NCBI GenBank assembly: GCA_021927905.1
Contig: BLLK01000069.1
Location: 1,054,001 to 1,118,000 of the forward strand
Direction of reading: 5' to 3'
Length of the DNA stretch: 64,000 bases
Origin: Chaetoceros tenuissimus
Taxonomy: Eukaryota > Bacillariophyta > Thalassiosirophyceae > Chaetocerotales > Chaetocerotaceae
Below are positions 40,894-56,300 of this stretch, piece by piece. The notes below the pieces were generated by a model. That model worked only from the letters and a program-made list of their open reading frames with translations. It searched no databases and was not told the DNA's origin. A program made the translations under genes and the position numbers. Every line of letters begins with the position of its first letter. Positions within the stretch are counted from its first letter, which is position 1.

Positions 40894-41375
40894 AAAAATG
40901 AGTTCTGAGATCAGGTCTAACCTAATTCCTAATTGGAAAGTACATAGTAGCTATGGTAGTCTAATAGTATGCAGTATTGGTTCATTTCATAGCATGATAT
41001 GATGCACACTAATACACATATAAGGCGTTTGCAATTTGTTTACTTTACTTTCTTTTTGCTCGACCTTCTACTCAAATATGAAAGCAAAAGATGTTGTCAG
41101 AATATTGATTCGTTGATTTCTTATCTTTGAAGAAGTAGAGAGTAGATAGAATAAGAAATGATTTCAATCCGTTTCCTCTTGTAGAATGACTCACGTTTTG
41201 TTTGAATTTACTTAGTACAGTACGTACCTTACTAGTACAGACTTCCCAGCTGTTTTTGAAAAAAACATTGCTTATCAATTGCGGTCAAACTGAAAAACCA
41301 AAAGTCCACTTCCTTTCGAATAAATATTTTTACAAATTCATTTATTCTCTGGTTCCTTCATTTGAGAGATTTTCC
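40894..41375. promoter_or_regulatory. Upstream region of the giant FN3 gene
   Basis: AT-rich, with GTACGTAC at 41220-41227. An open frame at 41202-41396 includes the true first exon of the giant gene at its 3' end but no domain of its own. Confidence 0.45.
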
Positions 41376-44300
41376 ATGAAGTTGATTATTCGGTAAGAAT
41401 CAAATCGCCGTGACTAATCTAAACTGTCTTTACTTTGCTCAATCCTTTTCAATCTCCTTCTTCTAGGGCTCCACTGCTCGCAATATCTACAACATACCTG
41501 TGCCTTTTAATTTTTGTTCTTTTTCCGTCAATATCGGCTTTTTCCTTGTCAGATTTGCCATCAGTAATACATGCAACTGAAGAAGATAGCCACACTTCTC
41601 ATTCCTTGTCATTGGCGTCAAATTCAAACAAGACAGAGTTTTCAAGGAGATTGTCGCCTCAGGATGCGACTCTTCCTGGTGCTCCGAGGTCAGTCTTTTT
41701 GCGAGAAGCGCATCTTTCGAATACACTTGAATTATTTTATCAAACTCCGTGGAATGATGGTGGAAAACCAATTACGAAATATCTAATCGAATGTGATTCA
41801 TCTTCGCTATTTGATGCATCTTTTGAATCAGACTATTGGCGCGATGAGGTTTCGATTCAGTATGAAGTTCAGGAAATCATATTAGAGTGTGGGGAGTCAT
41901 GTACTGGAATGTTTTATCTTGAATGGGGAGGGAAGAAGTCGTCCCCTTTGGACGTGGATGCAAGTGCGAATGCAATTGAAGCAGCTGTTGAAGAAATCCT
42001 GGGCTCGACTGATGTTGACCAGCATCGAATTCATGTTACAAAAACTAACCTTGCCCTTGGACCAAAGTGGTTAGTCACTTTCACTGGTGTTATTGGTAAT
42101 ATTGGTGAAATAAATGTTGACTACGAATTAGTTGATGGTGCAGATCCCGTTATGATGGTGAATCAAGTCAGACCAGGAATGGCTGATATTTATCCTTCAT
42201 CTTTTACACATGAAATTCAAAGTATTACACTGAAACGCAAGGAGGGCTTTAGTACAGCATTAGGTGGAAATTTCAAGCTATCTTTTGAAGGAGTTGAAAC
42301 GCAATCCATTGGCGTAGATACTTCGGCCTTGGACATGAAGGAGATATTGGAAGAATTGGAAACAATCAATACAGTCAATGTTGAGAAGGAAGATGATGGT
42401 GTCCTTGTGAGTTGGTCTGTAACCTTTACTAATACTGGTCATGAAGAAAGTTCAGGATCTGGGGATTTAGAGATGATTCGTCTATCCTCTTCGTCATTTG
42501 TTGAGCCTGAGAGTATGATTGTCGATATCTTTGAGAATAGACGTGGTACAGATCCATTTATTTACTCTTTCGGTGATCTGCAGCAAGGAAAAGAAAGATT
42601 TTGTAAAATTTCTTCGTATAATGCTGTGGGTTATGGACAACCATCCCGTATTGTGAAGGGTACGCCTATTGGAAAGCCATGGCAATTAATAAGTCCGTTT
42701 GGAATTGTAGGAGACAAAAACATTGACGTGTCATGGATTGATGAGACTGAAACTTGGGACATGAAAGGCTATCATTTGGAATGGTATTCAGGGGATCAAG
42801 TTCCTGAAATTCAGCAAATCACCACTTCTGCATCAAGCGGAGTGTCAGAAGTGCAGATTGTGAGAACTACCGCTGACAATGACAGTCTTACTGGATTCTT
42901 TACTCTTTCATCTGGAGGAGAAACGACTCAGCCAATATCTGTACATGCTGCAGCACATGGTCAAGGATCTGTGGCTGACAATTTGAAAAGACTTTCTACG
43001 GTTGGAGATGTGAAAGTCAGTCGCAAACCATCTAAACAAGCTATTACAGTGGAACTTTTTTCTGTGACTACTGGCTCTAATATCCTTCTGCGCCAAGGAG
43101 CTACTGATTTGACAATCTTATTCAAAGTTGGAGACCGGATTTTCGTCGACGGTGCAGAATTTGATGTTGCTCTCGTATCTTCTGCATCCATTACCTTGAG
43201 TTCAAATTATAATGGACCATCAGCTGACGGAATCCGTGTTTATAGATGGGCTTATGGTTTTGAATGGGAGATTGAATTCATCTCTCATGTTGGTCCTGTA
43301 AATCTTATACAAGCTTTGCCAGGTGATAACTGGAGTGGAGTGAATCCTTCTATTCGAGTACTTCCATTGAGAAAGGGGAGAGCTCCGCTTAGTGGGACCT
43401 TTGAAGTAAGCCTTTTTGGAAAAAAATCTCACGCCCTACCACATGATGCTGATGCTTCACAAATTAAAAATGCTCTAGAATCTGTCAGTGAAATAGGAGA
43501 GGTGGCAGTTTCGATTCATACCAACAACAATGGGAAAAATTTCATGATTACTTTTTTGTCCTACATGGGAAACGTTCCACTTATTGAGGTTGATTCTTCG
43601 AATCTACGCGGAGGCAGTGCAAAAGCAAAAGTTTCAGTGGTTCAAGATGGCGTTCTTCCAGAAAACTTTGGTAGTGCATTTATATCTTCAGGCTCATCCT
43701 ACACCATTGACAATCTAGACAATGGAGTTGTTTACAAAATTATTGTTTATGCTGAAAACTCGAAAGGAAAAGGACAATTTGATTCTGATCGCGCCCTATT
43801 CGCGTCCCCTATAGGTTTACCGATGCCTCCTACCAATGTACAATTGATTGTCATGAGTGATCGAATGATAAAAGTAGTTTGGGAAGAGCCATTAGATCTT
43901 GGAGGCGTTGCATTTATTGAACATTACCAGATTCAATGGGACATAAACTCTGACTTTGCAAATGCAAATGCGATCGATATTTTTGTTTCCGAAAACCAAG
44001 GTCCCACCTTTTGTAGAAATATTGAAGTAGATGCTGCTTCAAGTCAAGGGCCAATTTATGTGCAAGTGATTGCAAACAATGAATTTGGTTGGAGTTCTCC
44101 CCAGAAATCATTGCCCGAATCTGTTTCTCTTGTTCTTTTGCCTCCGGGGGGTGTTGAGAATGCAAAGGCAACAATCACAGGCAGCAACGGAATCATGGCT
44201 GCATGGGAATTCCCCAACAGTGAGAAATGTGCTTTTGGAGGAGATGGAGGCTCCATGGTAACTCACTATGTACTGGAATGGGATAATGACGACGATTTTT

Positions 44301-47300
44301 CCTCGCCAAATTCTGTACTCCTTGCCCCTTACCAGGATTCTTTTCATATTGGTGGTAGAGATCCAATCACTGGTGCAGAGTCCGATATTTTGGATTACGG
44401 TGGGACATACTACCTCCGTATCACTTCTTTCAATGCAAATGGTTCTGGATCTCCAATCAATTTTGAAATTTCTGATTCTACCATCATCGGTCCCCTTGTC
44501 GACACTGTGCCTACAGCTCCTGTAATTCAAAAGCTAGAACCTTTGGATGCCGAAACGCTCTCTTTGGAATGGAACACACCATTGTTAGATGGTGGTGCTG
44601 CTATCGAAAAATATGCTATTGAGTACTCTACAAGTCCAGAATTTGAACATGCAGTAGACGTTGAGATTCCGGTTGTTAGAGAAGTGCAAACCTTTGGATT
44701 AGCTGCAGAATCATTGATTAATGAGGTGCAAGTACTGGAGGCAACAGTGGAAGTCACTAATGAGATTCAAAGTGTTCGAACAGCTGTGGCGGGAGTTGAT
44801 GAAATACAAACAGTCACGTTGACAAGTGACGATGTGATTGCTGAAGTTCAAACGTTACATTTGACTGCTTTAGATAGTGACGAAGTCCAGTCCATTGTCC
44901 CTGTAGCTGATGATATAGATGAGATTCAACAAATTCGAGTCAGTGGAGATGACATACCCGAGATACAGGTGGCAAAAGTCTCAGTCCCAAGACAAAATGA
45001 GGTACAGAAACTTGGTATTGCCATATCCAACATCAATACGAATGGTGATAATTCTATTGACTTTGGCTGTTACAATGTTAATGTAGGTGAACCTTGTCAG
45101 GAAATTGAAGATTCCATTAGTGGATCCTTCACTCTTTCATTTGAATTTGACAAGTGTGGAGGTGACTACAATGCAAACTACTGCCAGTCTGCTTTGACAC
45201 AGTATGATCCAGATTTAGGTATGATTGAATGTACTCCTGGTTTAGTGTCGGACCCAGTTACCGGAGGGGATCATTGTGTTTCAGCTCAAGTTCAGCAAAT
45301 GTTTACATCGATTGAAGGTGATGTCGGCACACTTCAATGGGCTCTCAATGGTATGCTTGATGATAATGGAAAGTCCTTCATGACATCAAACAAGACTCCA
45401 ACAAAAGCAGCAGCTGTTACTGTCGCACGTCAAGGCCGAATAAAGACTAAAGGAGGTTGTGCTGAAAACAGTGATGGTATTGCGGAGTGTAGTGGGGAAT
45501 ATGAAATATTTTATTCTATTACTTTTGATTCGGATCATTCAAGTGGTGATGTTCCACCTCTGACGATTGTACATAGCAATGTCAAAGTGGATGTCTCAAG
45601 TACTCCATACACAAATTTTCTTTGTCCAAACTCTTCATTTTCAAATGGATGCGTACCACCGGAAGGAACTGCACTTGACAGTTTGCATGGAAATTTTTAT
45701 GAAGGTTCAACCCATGACGAGGCATTTGAATTCATCAAAGGTTCTCAGCCTGATGGCATGATTTCATTAATTTACGAATGCGAGTCCAAAACGACAAAGA
45801 TGAATCCATCCTTCACCATGACTGCCTCTACAGATGGTCTTGAAGTGTCATTTGATGATGCAACATTTTTGAGTAATGCAAAGAAAATGCATTGGTTGCG
45901 TTATACTGATGGTGATGGTAATGATGTTTTTCGAAAAATTCAAGATGTTAATTTACTTGAAAGTAAACTTTCCCTTTTTGAGTCAGTAATACCATCCACG
46001 ACATCATCAGATGTCGAATACGGACTTTTCTTTTCCGATTGGAGTGAATCTGACGGAATGAGTGGTGTAAGCAATGAATGTCAGCAGGAAAGATTTCATG
46101 AAACACTTCCAATCAGCATCAATACCAATCCACAAGAAATTTCCTCCTCGGATTGGAAACAGAAATTAAATGCTTTGACACCAATTGATAGTACCGGAAT
46201 AGTTGTGAGCAGAAAGTTATGCAATGATCTTTCGCTGAATGTTGGTTTTGAATGGGAAGTAACTTTTCAAAAGCAGCCAGGAGTAGTGAATCTAATGACT
46301 TGTGTAGATGATATTTTGAATGCCGGAACTTGCACCATTGAAAGAGTACAAGCGAGCAGTATTATTGATGGAGAATTTGCTTTGGGTACGACTTGGCCTC
46401 ATGAGTATCTAGCAGAATCTCCAGCTCTCTTCATGTCAGGACAAATGTCTTGGAATGTAGAGTCAGAGAATATGAAGACTCTATTAGAATCGATCAAGGA
46501 TGGATTGGATCCAGTGTTTGGTTCATTAGAGATCACACGCGAGCCATATGTTCCTTCAACGGATCAAAGATGGTCTGGAGGTTATACATGGACCATCACA
46601 TTTCTAAATAGACCTGGAAATATCCCTGCAATGTCATCAGATGGGTCCAATTTGTCAGGAAGTTCTACTTTACTCGAAGTCAGTGATGAAGATAGTGGAC
46701 TTTCGGATTTGTACCAAGGACTTGCAAACAGTGCTTCGTTTGTCGATGATCCAGGTATAGCGAGAGATGGCAATCAAGTATCTGGTTCGTTTGCATTGTC
46801 ATGGCTCGGAAACTCCATTTACAATCCAACTGTCACTGGCAATGTTTTCCCGATCCAAAAGGGAGGCTCGGGATCAGATCAATTCATGGCCCTATCACAA
46901 TCTGATTTCCAAACTATTTTATCTCAACATATTTTTGGAAACAACAATGGTCAAGTGATTGTGACACGCTCAAACATTCCTTCTCAAGTCATGGGGTTCA
47001 AGTATGTTATTCGTTTTGTCCATGAAAATGTTGGTGGGGATCTACATGTTTTAAATTATGTCCAGACTCCTTCGTTACTTGGTATGAATGCCGGTGTTGT
47101 AATCACTGAAGAAGCGCAAGGTAATGAAATCAAGGGTACATTCCAACTTAAATTTCAAGGACAGCTAACGAGGCCAATCACCCACGATGCAACTGCAAAT
47201 GATGTCGAAAGTGCTCTAAATGAGCTTAGTTCTATTCTACCATCACGGGTTACTGTGTCAAGAACCAGCGAACCATTAAAGACTGGACCATCAAGTGGCA

Positions 47301-50300
47301 TGGGTGGATTAAGTACACAAGTGGGTGGCTATGTCTGGTCCATCACCTTTGCCTCAAATGTATGGAAAGACCCAACCGCTGTAAGAAGTTTAGCTGATGT
47401 CCCAGGAAATTGGTATGGTGATCCTGTAGGCCCAAAAGATGAGTGGGACTCAGGTTTTTCCAAGGGATGGGGCAAAAATGTGGGGGATATGCCTCTAATG
47501 GAGTGTATTTCCTCAGGTTTGACAACAACCAATGGAATGTTTCCAGCCGATGGTTGTATCATTGAAGAAAAGATCAAAGGCACAGAGCCACTGGCTGGAT
47601 CATTCAAGCTTTGTCTTGATACTAGTGAACCGACATATACAGATGATGTTATTAGCGTGAAAGGCAATTACTGCACCGACGAAATTCGTCATGATGCACC
47701 GGCATCTGCCGTAGAAAGTGGAGGTGATGGCTCCTCAGTCGAAGAAAAATTGGAAGCACTCAATAATGTTGGTGATGTATTCGTTACAAGAAGTGATGTC
47801 GATGTAAATAACGGTGGATACACATGGACCATTGAATTTCTGCATGATGTTGATGGTCCTTGTCAAATAAAGGGAACATATTCTGGCCTTTGCAATGCCG
47901 TGGGAAATGTTCCCAAACTATGCGTAGGATCAAACATGAGCACTTGTGAAAACTCAGCTCTGGTTGGAACATGCAAAAGACCAGGAGCGTGTAGTAAGTT
48001 GACTGTTTTGGACATGACAGATTTTATGAATGGAGAACGTCCACCAGCGAGAATGAAACGAGTAAAGATGACCGTCCAAGATCCACTTTATCAGGGTTGG
48101 AATGATGGAACTGTAGTAAGTTCTGTTGGTATTTATGCCCAATACAAGCTGAATATAGATGGTACCACAACGAACTGTTTGAACCACGATGCTTCTGCCC
48201 AAACTGTGCAAGACGAGATCCAAACCATATTAGACGTTACAGGAATGGGAAAGGTTCGTGTGGAAAGAAAGTTGTCAGAAATTGATGCCCCTAATGGATT
48301 CCTATTCTTCTTCCACTTTTATGAGACTGGTGATCCCATTTCAATCGCCGCAGAATTTTCAAATGACTCTTCCATATGTTCCAACGGTTTTGCAGTAGGA
48401 CAAAGTGTCTCTATCGCTATTGAGAATGAAGGAGAACTTCATCCAAATACTTGTGCAACCTGTGTCGATGGAATTGTTCAGAGAAGTGACTTTACTATCT
48501 TTGAAGTAATGGGAGATTCTTTGAATGGGAGCTTGGCTTGGAATGCAGATGCTGCATCAGTAAGAAGTCATCTTGAGCAAGTCAGTGGCAGACACGTGAA
48601 TGTTGAAAGAATACTGATTGATAAGTTTGGATCAACTGAGTGGAGAATCACATTCACGGGGAATCCTGGTGTCATCCCTCCAGGTGCATCTGATGTTCAA
48701 CCGCTTCAAGTTTCCCAAGGACCAGATAGTGCAGGGCAGATGTCTTCCATTATCGTGACTGAAATTGAAAAAGGCTCAGAACCACTCGGGGGTAAATTCA
48801 CAATTGATTTTGGGTCTCCGCAAGGGCCTGTAGAAATTGACTATGATGAACCTGCAAAACGTCTGGAAACGAAACTCAATGCTTTGAATGTCATTGGTCG
48901 TATATATGTTACAAGAGACTGCTACCCAAGTTGCAACAAAGGTGGTTGGGGAAATCTTCCCGTGACGGATGAAGATCGACTTGGAGGTCTCATGTGGCAT
49001 ATTTACTTTCTGGAGAATCCAGGCACTACCAATGGGAAAACATTTCCTCCCGGAAGTGGAAACGTGGATCTTCCAATTACTGAAAGCACACAGTTACTTG
49101 GATACAGAGCCGTGGCTTATTCTGGAACTACTCAGGAGGGATCAAGCCAACTGGAAGGTTCGTTTTACCTAAAGCATCTCGATGAAATATCTGCACCTCT
49201 TCCACTTAATGCAAATTCCGAAACCATCGAGCAAAGTTTAAAGACCCTTTCAAAAGGGGGATCTGTCTCGGTCGAAGCATTCCATTCCTATACAGAAGAG
49301 GTACCAGGTATAACTGTATCAACCGAAAGAGATGCATACAAAATCAATCTGGCAGGAGATGATATTCGGAAACATTTATTGCCTGGTGACTTGTTTCAAC
49401 TGATTGATGAAGACCTCCCATCTGCTCCTGAATTGGGAGGAGCTCAACTGATTGCTGAATCTGAATCACTACTTGGTTCTCCAATTTTGTCAATAAACCC
49501 AGACGGTATTATTTCACCTCCGTCGATTGGAGAAAACATCCTATTTGGGGGTGAGGAATACAAGATTTTGAGGAATGGTTCCGAAGTGCAGCAAATTGTG
49601 ATGCACAATGGTTCTGTTGGAGGTCACGACTTTTATTTTACTCTCTCTTTGACAGTGGATGGAGTTACTGAATCCACTCAATGTTTACAGTTTGGTGCAT
49701 CGAATGAAGAATTAGAGCTTGAATTGAATACTCTTTCAAATACTGGCGAAAATAACGTCGAAGTATCATCGAGACTGGGTACATCAGGAAATGCTGGTGA
49801 TGCTCATGTTTTCAAAGTATTCTTTGATGAGGTTCTAGGAAATGTTGGAGAAATTAATGTTGGAGCGTGTGCAGACTCAACAAAAACCATTGTGCCGTAC
49901 TCACATGTCAAGAGCCTTGTCCACGGTGGAAAAGTTGAGCATCAAAAGATAATCTTATCTGCAGATAGTGGGACCGTTGATCCTGTTCCTTCGTTTTCTC
50001 TATCTATCTACAACAATGCTATGGACCAAGTATCAACTCCTTGCATTGAGTGGGGGGCAGGAACTTTGAATTTATCTCCTGCTCTTGAAGGTTCGTTCGC
50101 ATCTCAAATCTTTTTGGTTGGCAGTAATGGCATTGTAGATCATGGTAATGGTCTGTATACCATCCATGCTGCAGATTTCGTAGAAGGATCAGTTTCGAAA
50201 GGGGACCAAATCCAAATCGCTAATTCTTGTACTGGTGAAGTTGAAAACATTAGCAGTAATGGCAAAAGCTTGGAAATAAAATCCACGGCACCTTGTACAG

Positions 50301-53300
50301 CAACTGCAGGAACCGCTGTATCTTCTCTCCCAGATACAAGAATTTTGGAATATTCATCAGGTAGAAAGGTTCCAAAGTCTCACATAACTGAGCTGACATT
50401 GACATCTCAAGAACTTGTCGAGGATGATTCCACTGGTTTCTTCAAAATGCAGCTAACCTTTCGAAATCAGATTTACAACACTCAATGTTTACCATATGGG
50501 ATTTCGGAAGAGTCTCTTCAAAATGAGTTGAATTCATTGTTTGATTTGAATGGTGACAATATTATAGACAGCAACGACGGTATTCACATTCATGTTTCTA
50601 GAGACGGGGATGGTTCAAGAGACAGCAGTTTCGGATACAAGTATGTTATTGAGAGTAAAGGCTCGGATTCAGTATCTGGTATCAGCAACGTTGTTGGAAC
50701 TTCTGCTCCTTTGATTAATATTTTCGGATCAGGGAGTACTGTAGGTTGTGCTGATTATCGAGGAGAGGAAACTCTAGTAACTTCCTTGGCATCAACCACA
50801 AGTGGAAGTGCGACTGTAACAAATGTTGACTTGACACAACAATCATTGCATACTGGTAGTAGAATCAAATTGGACAGTTCACTTGATCATTCAAAGGTCT
50901 ACACTGTGGCCACGGTTGATCCAGACTTATCCATCATCACTCTTGAGGAACCCTTTGTAGGTACCACTGTTTCAGCAACTGCGAAACTAATCAAAGTTTC
51001 TGACAAAGTTCCACTAGTTGAAACGAAACAAATTCAAGGTCCAAGAAACGAATATGAATATGATGTCTATTTTGTAGGCCACTATTGGGAAGATGTCCCA
51101 ATCATGACCATCAATAAATTTGGAGATGGAACTTGTGAGGGAAGTGCAACTAACATTTCGGGAGGCATGAATCGTAACATGGATGTTGCAACTGTTCGGA
51201 ATGGAGGAGGATCCTCAAGCTTTGAACATGTGTTGGACAAAATAGTCCTAATATCTGGTCCAAGGAAAGTGTTTCTAGTCCCACAAACCTTTCGCGTAAA
51301 GCAAATGCAAGTAATGAAATTAGAGATTACCATCAAGGATGAACAATCTCCAATTTGGTCTTCTGGGAACCCATCCTTTAAATTGATCAAAAATGGTGTA
51401 GAAACAATTTGTCTGGACCGCAACATTGACCCAAGAGATTTTGAATCGGCCATGTCTCTCTTTTGTAAAGAAGGAATCAGTGATTGTGTTAGTGTAATCA
51501 AAACTATTGATCACTTGAAGGCTCCAAACGGGCATGTATATGTCATTTCATTCCACAATGACATTGACACCCTTGGTACCTTCAGTATTGATATTGCGGC
51601 ACCTGATTGCAACGCTTTCGACATTGTTGATGGAGAAAATGCAGAATTGAGCGGGGACACGGAAATCATGAGTTCTACACGTCCTTCCATGTCAGATACT
51701 TCTCTACTACTTGGACTGGATACAGATGCTTCGAAAGAGGCACAATGGAGTGGTTCAAGAAAGTCAACTTTAAAACTTTACAAATTGTCAGGGACTTATT
51801 GGAAGATAAGATTCAAGAATTATCTTGGAAATGTACCAGCCCTGGAAATGACTGCCAACCTTTCGTCAGGATTAGCAAATACTTTTGTTTTGGACAATGT
51901 CGTTGTTGATTCCAACTCCAATGCTGCTGCAATCTCCAAACTAAAAACTGGCATTCCGTACTATATAAGGTTGGTAGCAATGAATGCAGTTGGGAAGAGT
52001 GACATCAGCAACGTTGTCATTGGAATCCCAAGTGAAAGATCACTTCCAACAAAGCTATCTGCACAACATTCCTTGAATCAGAATGAAGTTCAATCAATCA
52101 CAATATCTGCTACTCATATTAGTGAGATTCAAAGAGTGACTACAGATGCCAAGTCAATTCCTGAAGTACAAGAAGTCAGAGTAGATGGGCAAATGTCGAA
52201 TGGGGTTCACAATGGATCATTCTCCTTACGGTTTCCTGAAAAGCAACGTGTCCTTTTTAAATCTTCCACTCCAATTTCAGCTGGATCTTTCTTCTTGCAT
52301 TACAAGTACGTGGATCTGAATGATTCTATTTTACAGGCGGATGGAAGCTTTGTCTCAAAAGTAGTCAAAAGCCCTTGTATTCCATATGGATCATCGGCAG
52401 AAGTTGTACAGAAAGCGTTGGAAGATAACGCACTTGAAAATGGACTTCCCACAGGCTCAGTCAATGTTATCCTACAAGGAGATAACGACTCTTTGTCAGA
52501 CAATCGTTATGAATACATAATTTCATTTAACGGCCCTAATGTCCGAGGAAATGTTGAAGAGTTGACTACTGATAGCTCTTTGTCAGGATTGGATGCAGTT
52601 GGTGGTGCGTCATGTCAATCTTTCGACTCACTATCTAACGATGTGACAGTCGTAATACAGACTATAAATGACGGAGAAGCTTTGGGTACTGATACCAGTC
52701 ATGCAGTATTTTCTGTGAATGCAGACGGAAAGGTTGCTTCTGGTTCGTTTGCACTATCTGTTACTCATCTTGGACAGACACTGGAGACTGATTGCCTACC
52801 TTGGGATTCAGAAGCTTCTGTCGTGGAAAACGCTTTGAAAAGTCTCTCTAATGTTGACTCTGCACGTGTTAGAAGAAGAGGAAATGGATTTCTATCGATC
52901 GAAGAGAATTCAATTCAAGATACAATTGATGCTGTGTTTGTAAAAGGCGAGTCCTCAAACTTAATTGAAATTAGTCAAGAGAGTGAAGCAGTAATGAATG
53001 AAATATTGAACATTGGTGATAGAATAAGCCTTCCTTATGTTGGAGTGGAGGGTGACATCTACAATGTTGTAAATATTTCCGGGCAAAGTGCAACTCTAGA
53101 TGATGCAATTCCAACTCCTACAGGATCTTTCTCTGCTGTTTTGCATCATAACTATGAATTCAGTGTCCACTTTGACGGACAAGGCATGCATCCATCCTCA
53201 TCCATACAATCACCATTCAAGCCTAGTTTACACTTCGGGGTATCTACTAGTGATTGCGACCCAATGCAAACGATTATCGATCACATGCTGGTGCCTTATA

Positions 53301-56300
53301 CCGGTGCATCAGGTATGAGTGCCGCGATATCAATCAAGTCCACTTTTGATGGAGGCGATATTCTTGTATCCAACGACAATAATGCATCACAAGAAATTGG
53401 CAAAAGTTTGGCCAATTCCATGCCGATGATTTCAGACTCTTTATATGCACTGCAAAGTCTTATTTCCGGTGACTCCAGCATCACATATACATTTACTTTC
53501 AATGAGAAAGATGGGAACTTGGATGAATTGATTTGTAACATGGACGCCACACTTGCATCCAACAATGGTAATTGTGAAGTCTTTACAATAATGGATGGTA
53601 ATGTCCTTTCTGGAGTTTTCTTCTTGGGTCCCTCTGCACCTATACCGTTCGATGCTTCAAGCTCTGAGATGAAGCAAATATTAGAGTCTCTTCCAACCAT
53701 TACTAATGTTGATGTATCGAGGAAAAGTCTGAGTCACAAAGGAAACTACGAGTGGATGATTACATTTGTTGGTGACAATGGAGATGTAGATCTTTTACCT
53801 GTATCAAATTCCTTGATTGGCAAAGATGCGTCAATTCATGTCGAAGAATACAGAAAAGGGAACGAAGTCGGTGGAACCTTTATCCTTGGCTATGATCATG
53901 ATTTCACGGTTCCAATTTCCTCTTCTGCTTCTGCAGCTGAAGTAAAGGAGGCAGTTGAAAGTTTGGAAGCGTTCAATCACCTACGTGTAAGTGAAAGCGA
54001 GCCAAACCCAGAAGGCGGTAAAACTCTACAAGTGACATTCCTTGACTATGGACTAGGGGATATCGAGGAGCTTGTCACAGATACCTCAAGTCTCACAGGC
54101 ATCGGGGTAAATGTTTTTATTCAAGAGGATGTGAAAGGTGCAATAGCATCATCCAACACTCTACAGCTTAGTTTCCCTTCTCCGTCACATTGCTCCATTT
54201 CCCAAGTAAAGCAAGGTGTTTGTGGTAGCTCTGTCTCGATGATCCGGATCGAAGTCGATAGTTTGAACAACTCTGATGATTCGACAATGTATCAAGTTTA
54301 CATTCCTGATCGACAAATTCAAGTGGTACAGACTCAAGGACCGAAAATTGACGGGGTGTACGAGGTTACTAAAGGGTCATTTCAACTCGAGTATAATGGT
54401 GCTATTACTACTTCATTATCATACGATTGTGATGAATTGGAAATGAGAATTGCATTGGAATCCTTACCTACAATCGAGACAGTAGGGGTAACGAAAAGTC
54501 TTGGTGCTGCTTTGATTCCGAATGTATGTGTGGAGTTGAAAAAGGGTTCTTCTTTGGTGAGATGCCATTCTTCTTGTGTCTGTGATTTTCAAGCGCTTGG
54601 ATTACGAGGAAATGACTTGGTTTCAATCGAAGATCGATGGTACCGAGTTGCATCATTTTACGCTGGATCTCAAGAGGAATTCCATGTTGCAAGTTATGCC
54701 AATTCTCTCGATATTGTTCAATTTGAAGAAGATGTAGATATTACTAATGTTTACATATGGAATGGTGGATATGACTGGACAGTCTCATTTCATTCATGGA
54801 TTGGTGATCTGGATTTGCTTCAAAGCCCTCTCCATGCTCTTCAGCCTAATGATAGCAGTCTTGGTATCAAGTTTAAGGATTGCAACAAATGTTTATCGAT
54901 TCAGGAGTTGGAAGAATGGAGCAACTACTCTGTTCGAATGCAAGTATACAACGATGTTGGTACAAGCATTTATTCTGATCCGGTAAATGCTGCTACCAAG
55001 AGTTTGCCTCAGCCACCTACAAACATCGTATTTGATATATTCTCAGGTTCCTGTGTTCAGATATCCATGAATCCTCCAGAACTATACAGGGTAGGAAATG
55101 AAGAAGAAAACCTAAGCATGATTATTGAATGGGATACATTTTCTGACTTTCGGTCCAATCAAACGCCTGTGCAAACATGTACATCATCATCAAATGGTCA
55201 TTGTGAGATTCGTGTTACAGAAACTACAGCACCTTTTGAGCATCTACTTTGTAATCTATTGCCATCCATGCCTTACTTTTTCAGAATAGCATCAAAGAAC
55301 TCAGTAGAAATACAAAATATTTTTACATCAGAAGGGGAAGTTCAAAATCTAAACTGGTCATCCACTTACACAATATCTTTGGAAGACCAAGTTCCAGAAA
55401 ATCCAACACTAGTATCAGCGGTTGCATTGAGCTTAGAAGAGATTCAGGTGGTTGTAAATCCACCCATTCGAGATGGAGGTCAACCTCTCATTTCCTATTC
55501 TCTTGAAGTGAAGAATGAGTGGGCAGAACATGTTGCATCAGTCTTAATCGACATTGCAGATATGAAACCTATCATGGGCTCGTCTTTACTCATCCAAAAC
55601 TTGGCCACTGAAAATCTTGGTATGTCACCTTGGAGGACCTACAGCGTCGAATTAGTGGCGACAAATATTGTTGGGGACAGCCAGAAGTCAGATCCCATCC
55701 AGATTCGCATCACATCTCCTCCTAAATCATCCATGTCAGCTACACTGTCTACACCAAAAGTTGGACAATCTCCAATCACTAGTGCCACTGTAGTATGGAG
55801 TGGTGATACCATTGACGATGCTGAAATTGATGGATATTTGGTAGAATGGTGGTCGGAAGACAAGAAACCTGAGATTCAAATTGTGAAAATAATTTACGAG
55901 GCACCTCTAGCTGACACAACTTTCTCATTGACTTATACATCGAAACCCGATGTCAAAGCAACTACCGCTCTCATGCCTTGGGATGCAGGAGAAGATCTCA
56001 TTAGGAGAGAGCTTATGAATCTCGGATGGGATGAAGACGACAATCAGATTCTAATTGAAAATATTCAGGTATCAAAAGAGTACTTCACCAATGGTCACTC
56101 TTGGACTATTACTTTTGGAGAAAACGAAAAGGGCCTAAATTACGGCGATGAAGTTGCGCTTCAAGGGACCTTACTGAGTAATGGTGATTCTGGAGTCCCA
56201 GTGTTGACAATATCAACTATACAGGATGGTCAACGCCCTCATGGTCAATCTGAGATCCAGTTGCTCCAAATTTATGGTACAGGGGAGTTGAATGGGTTCT

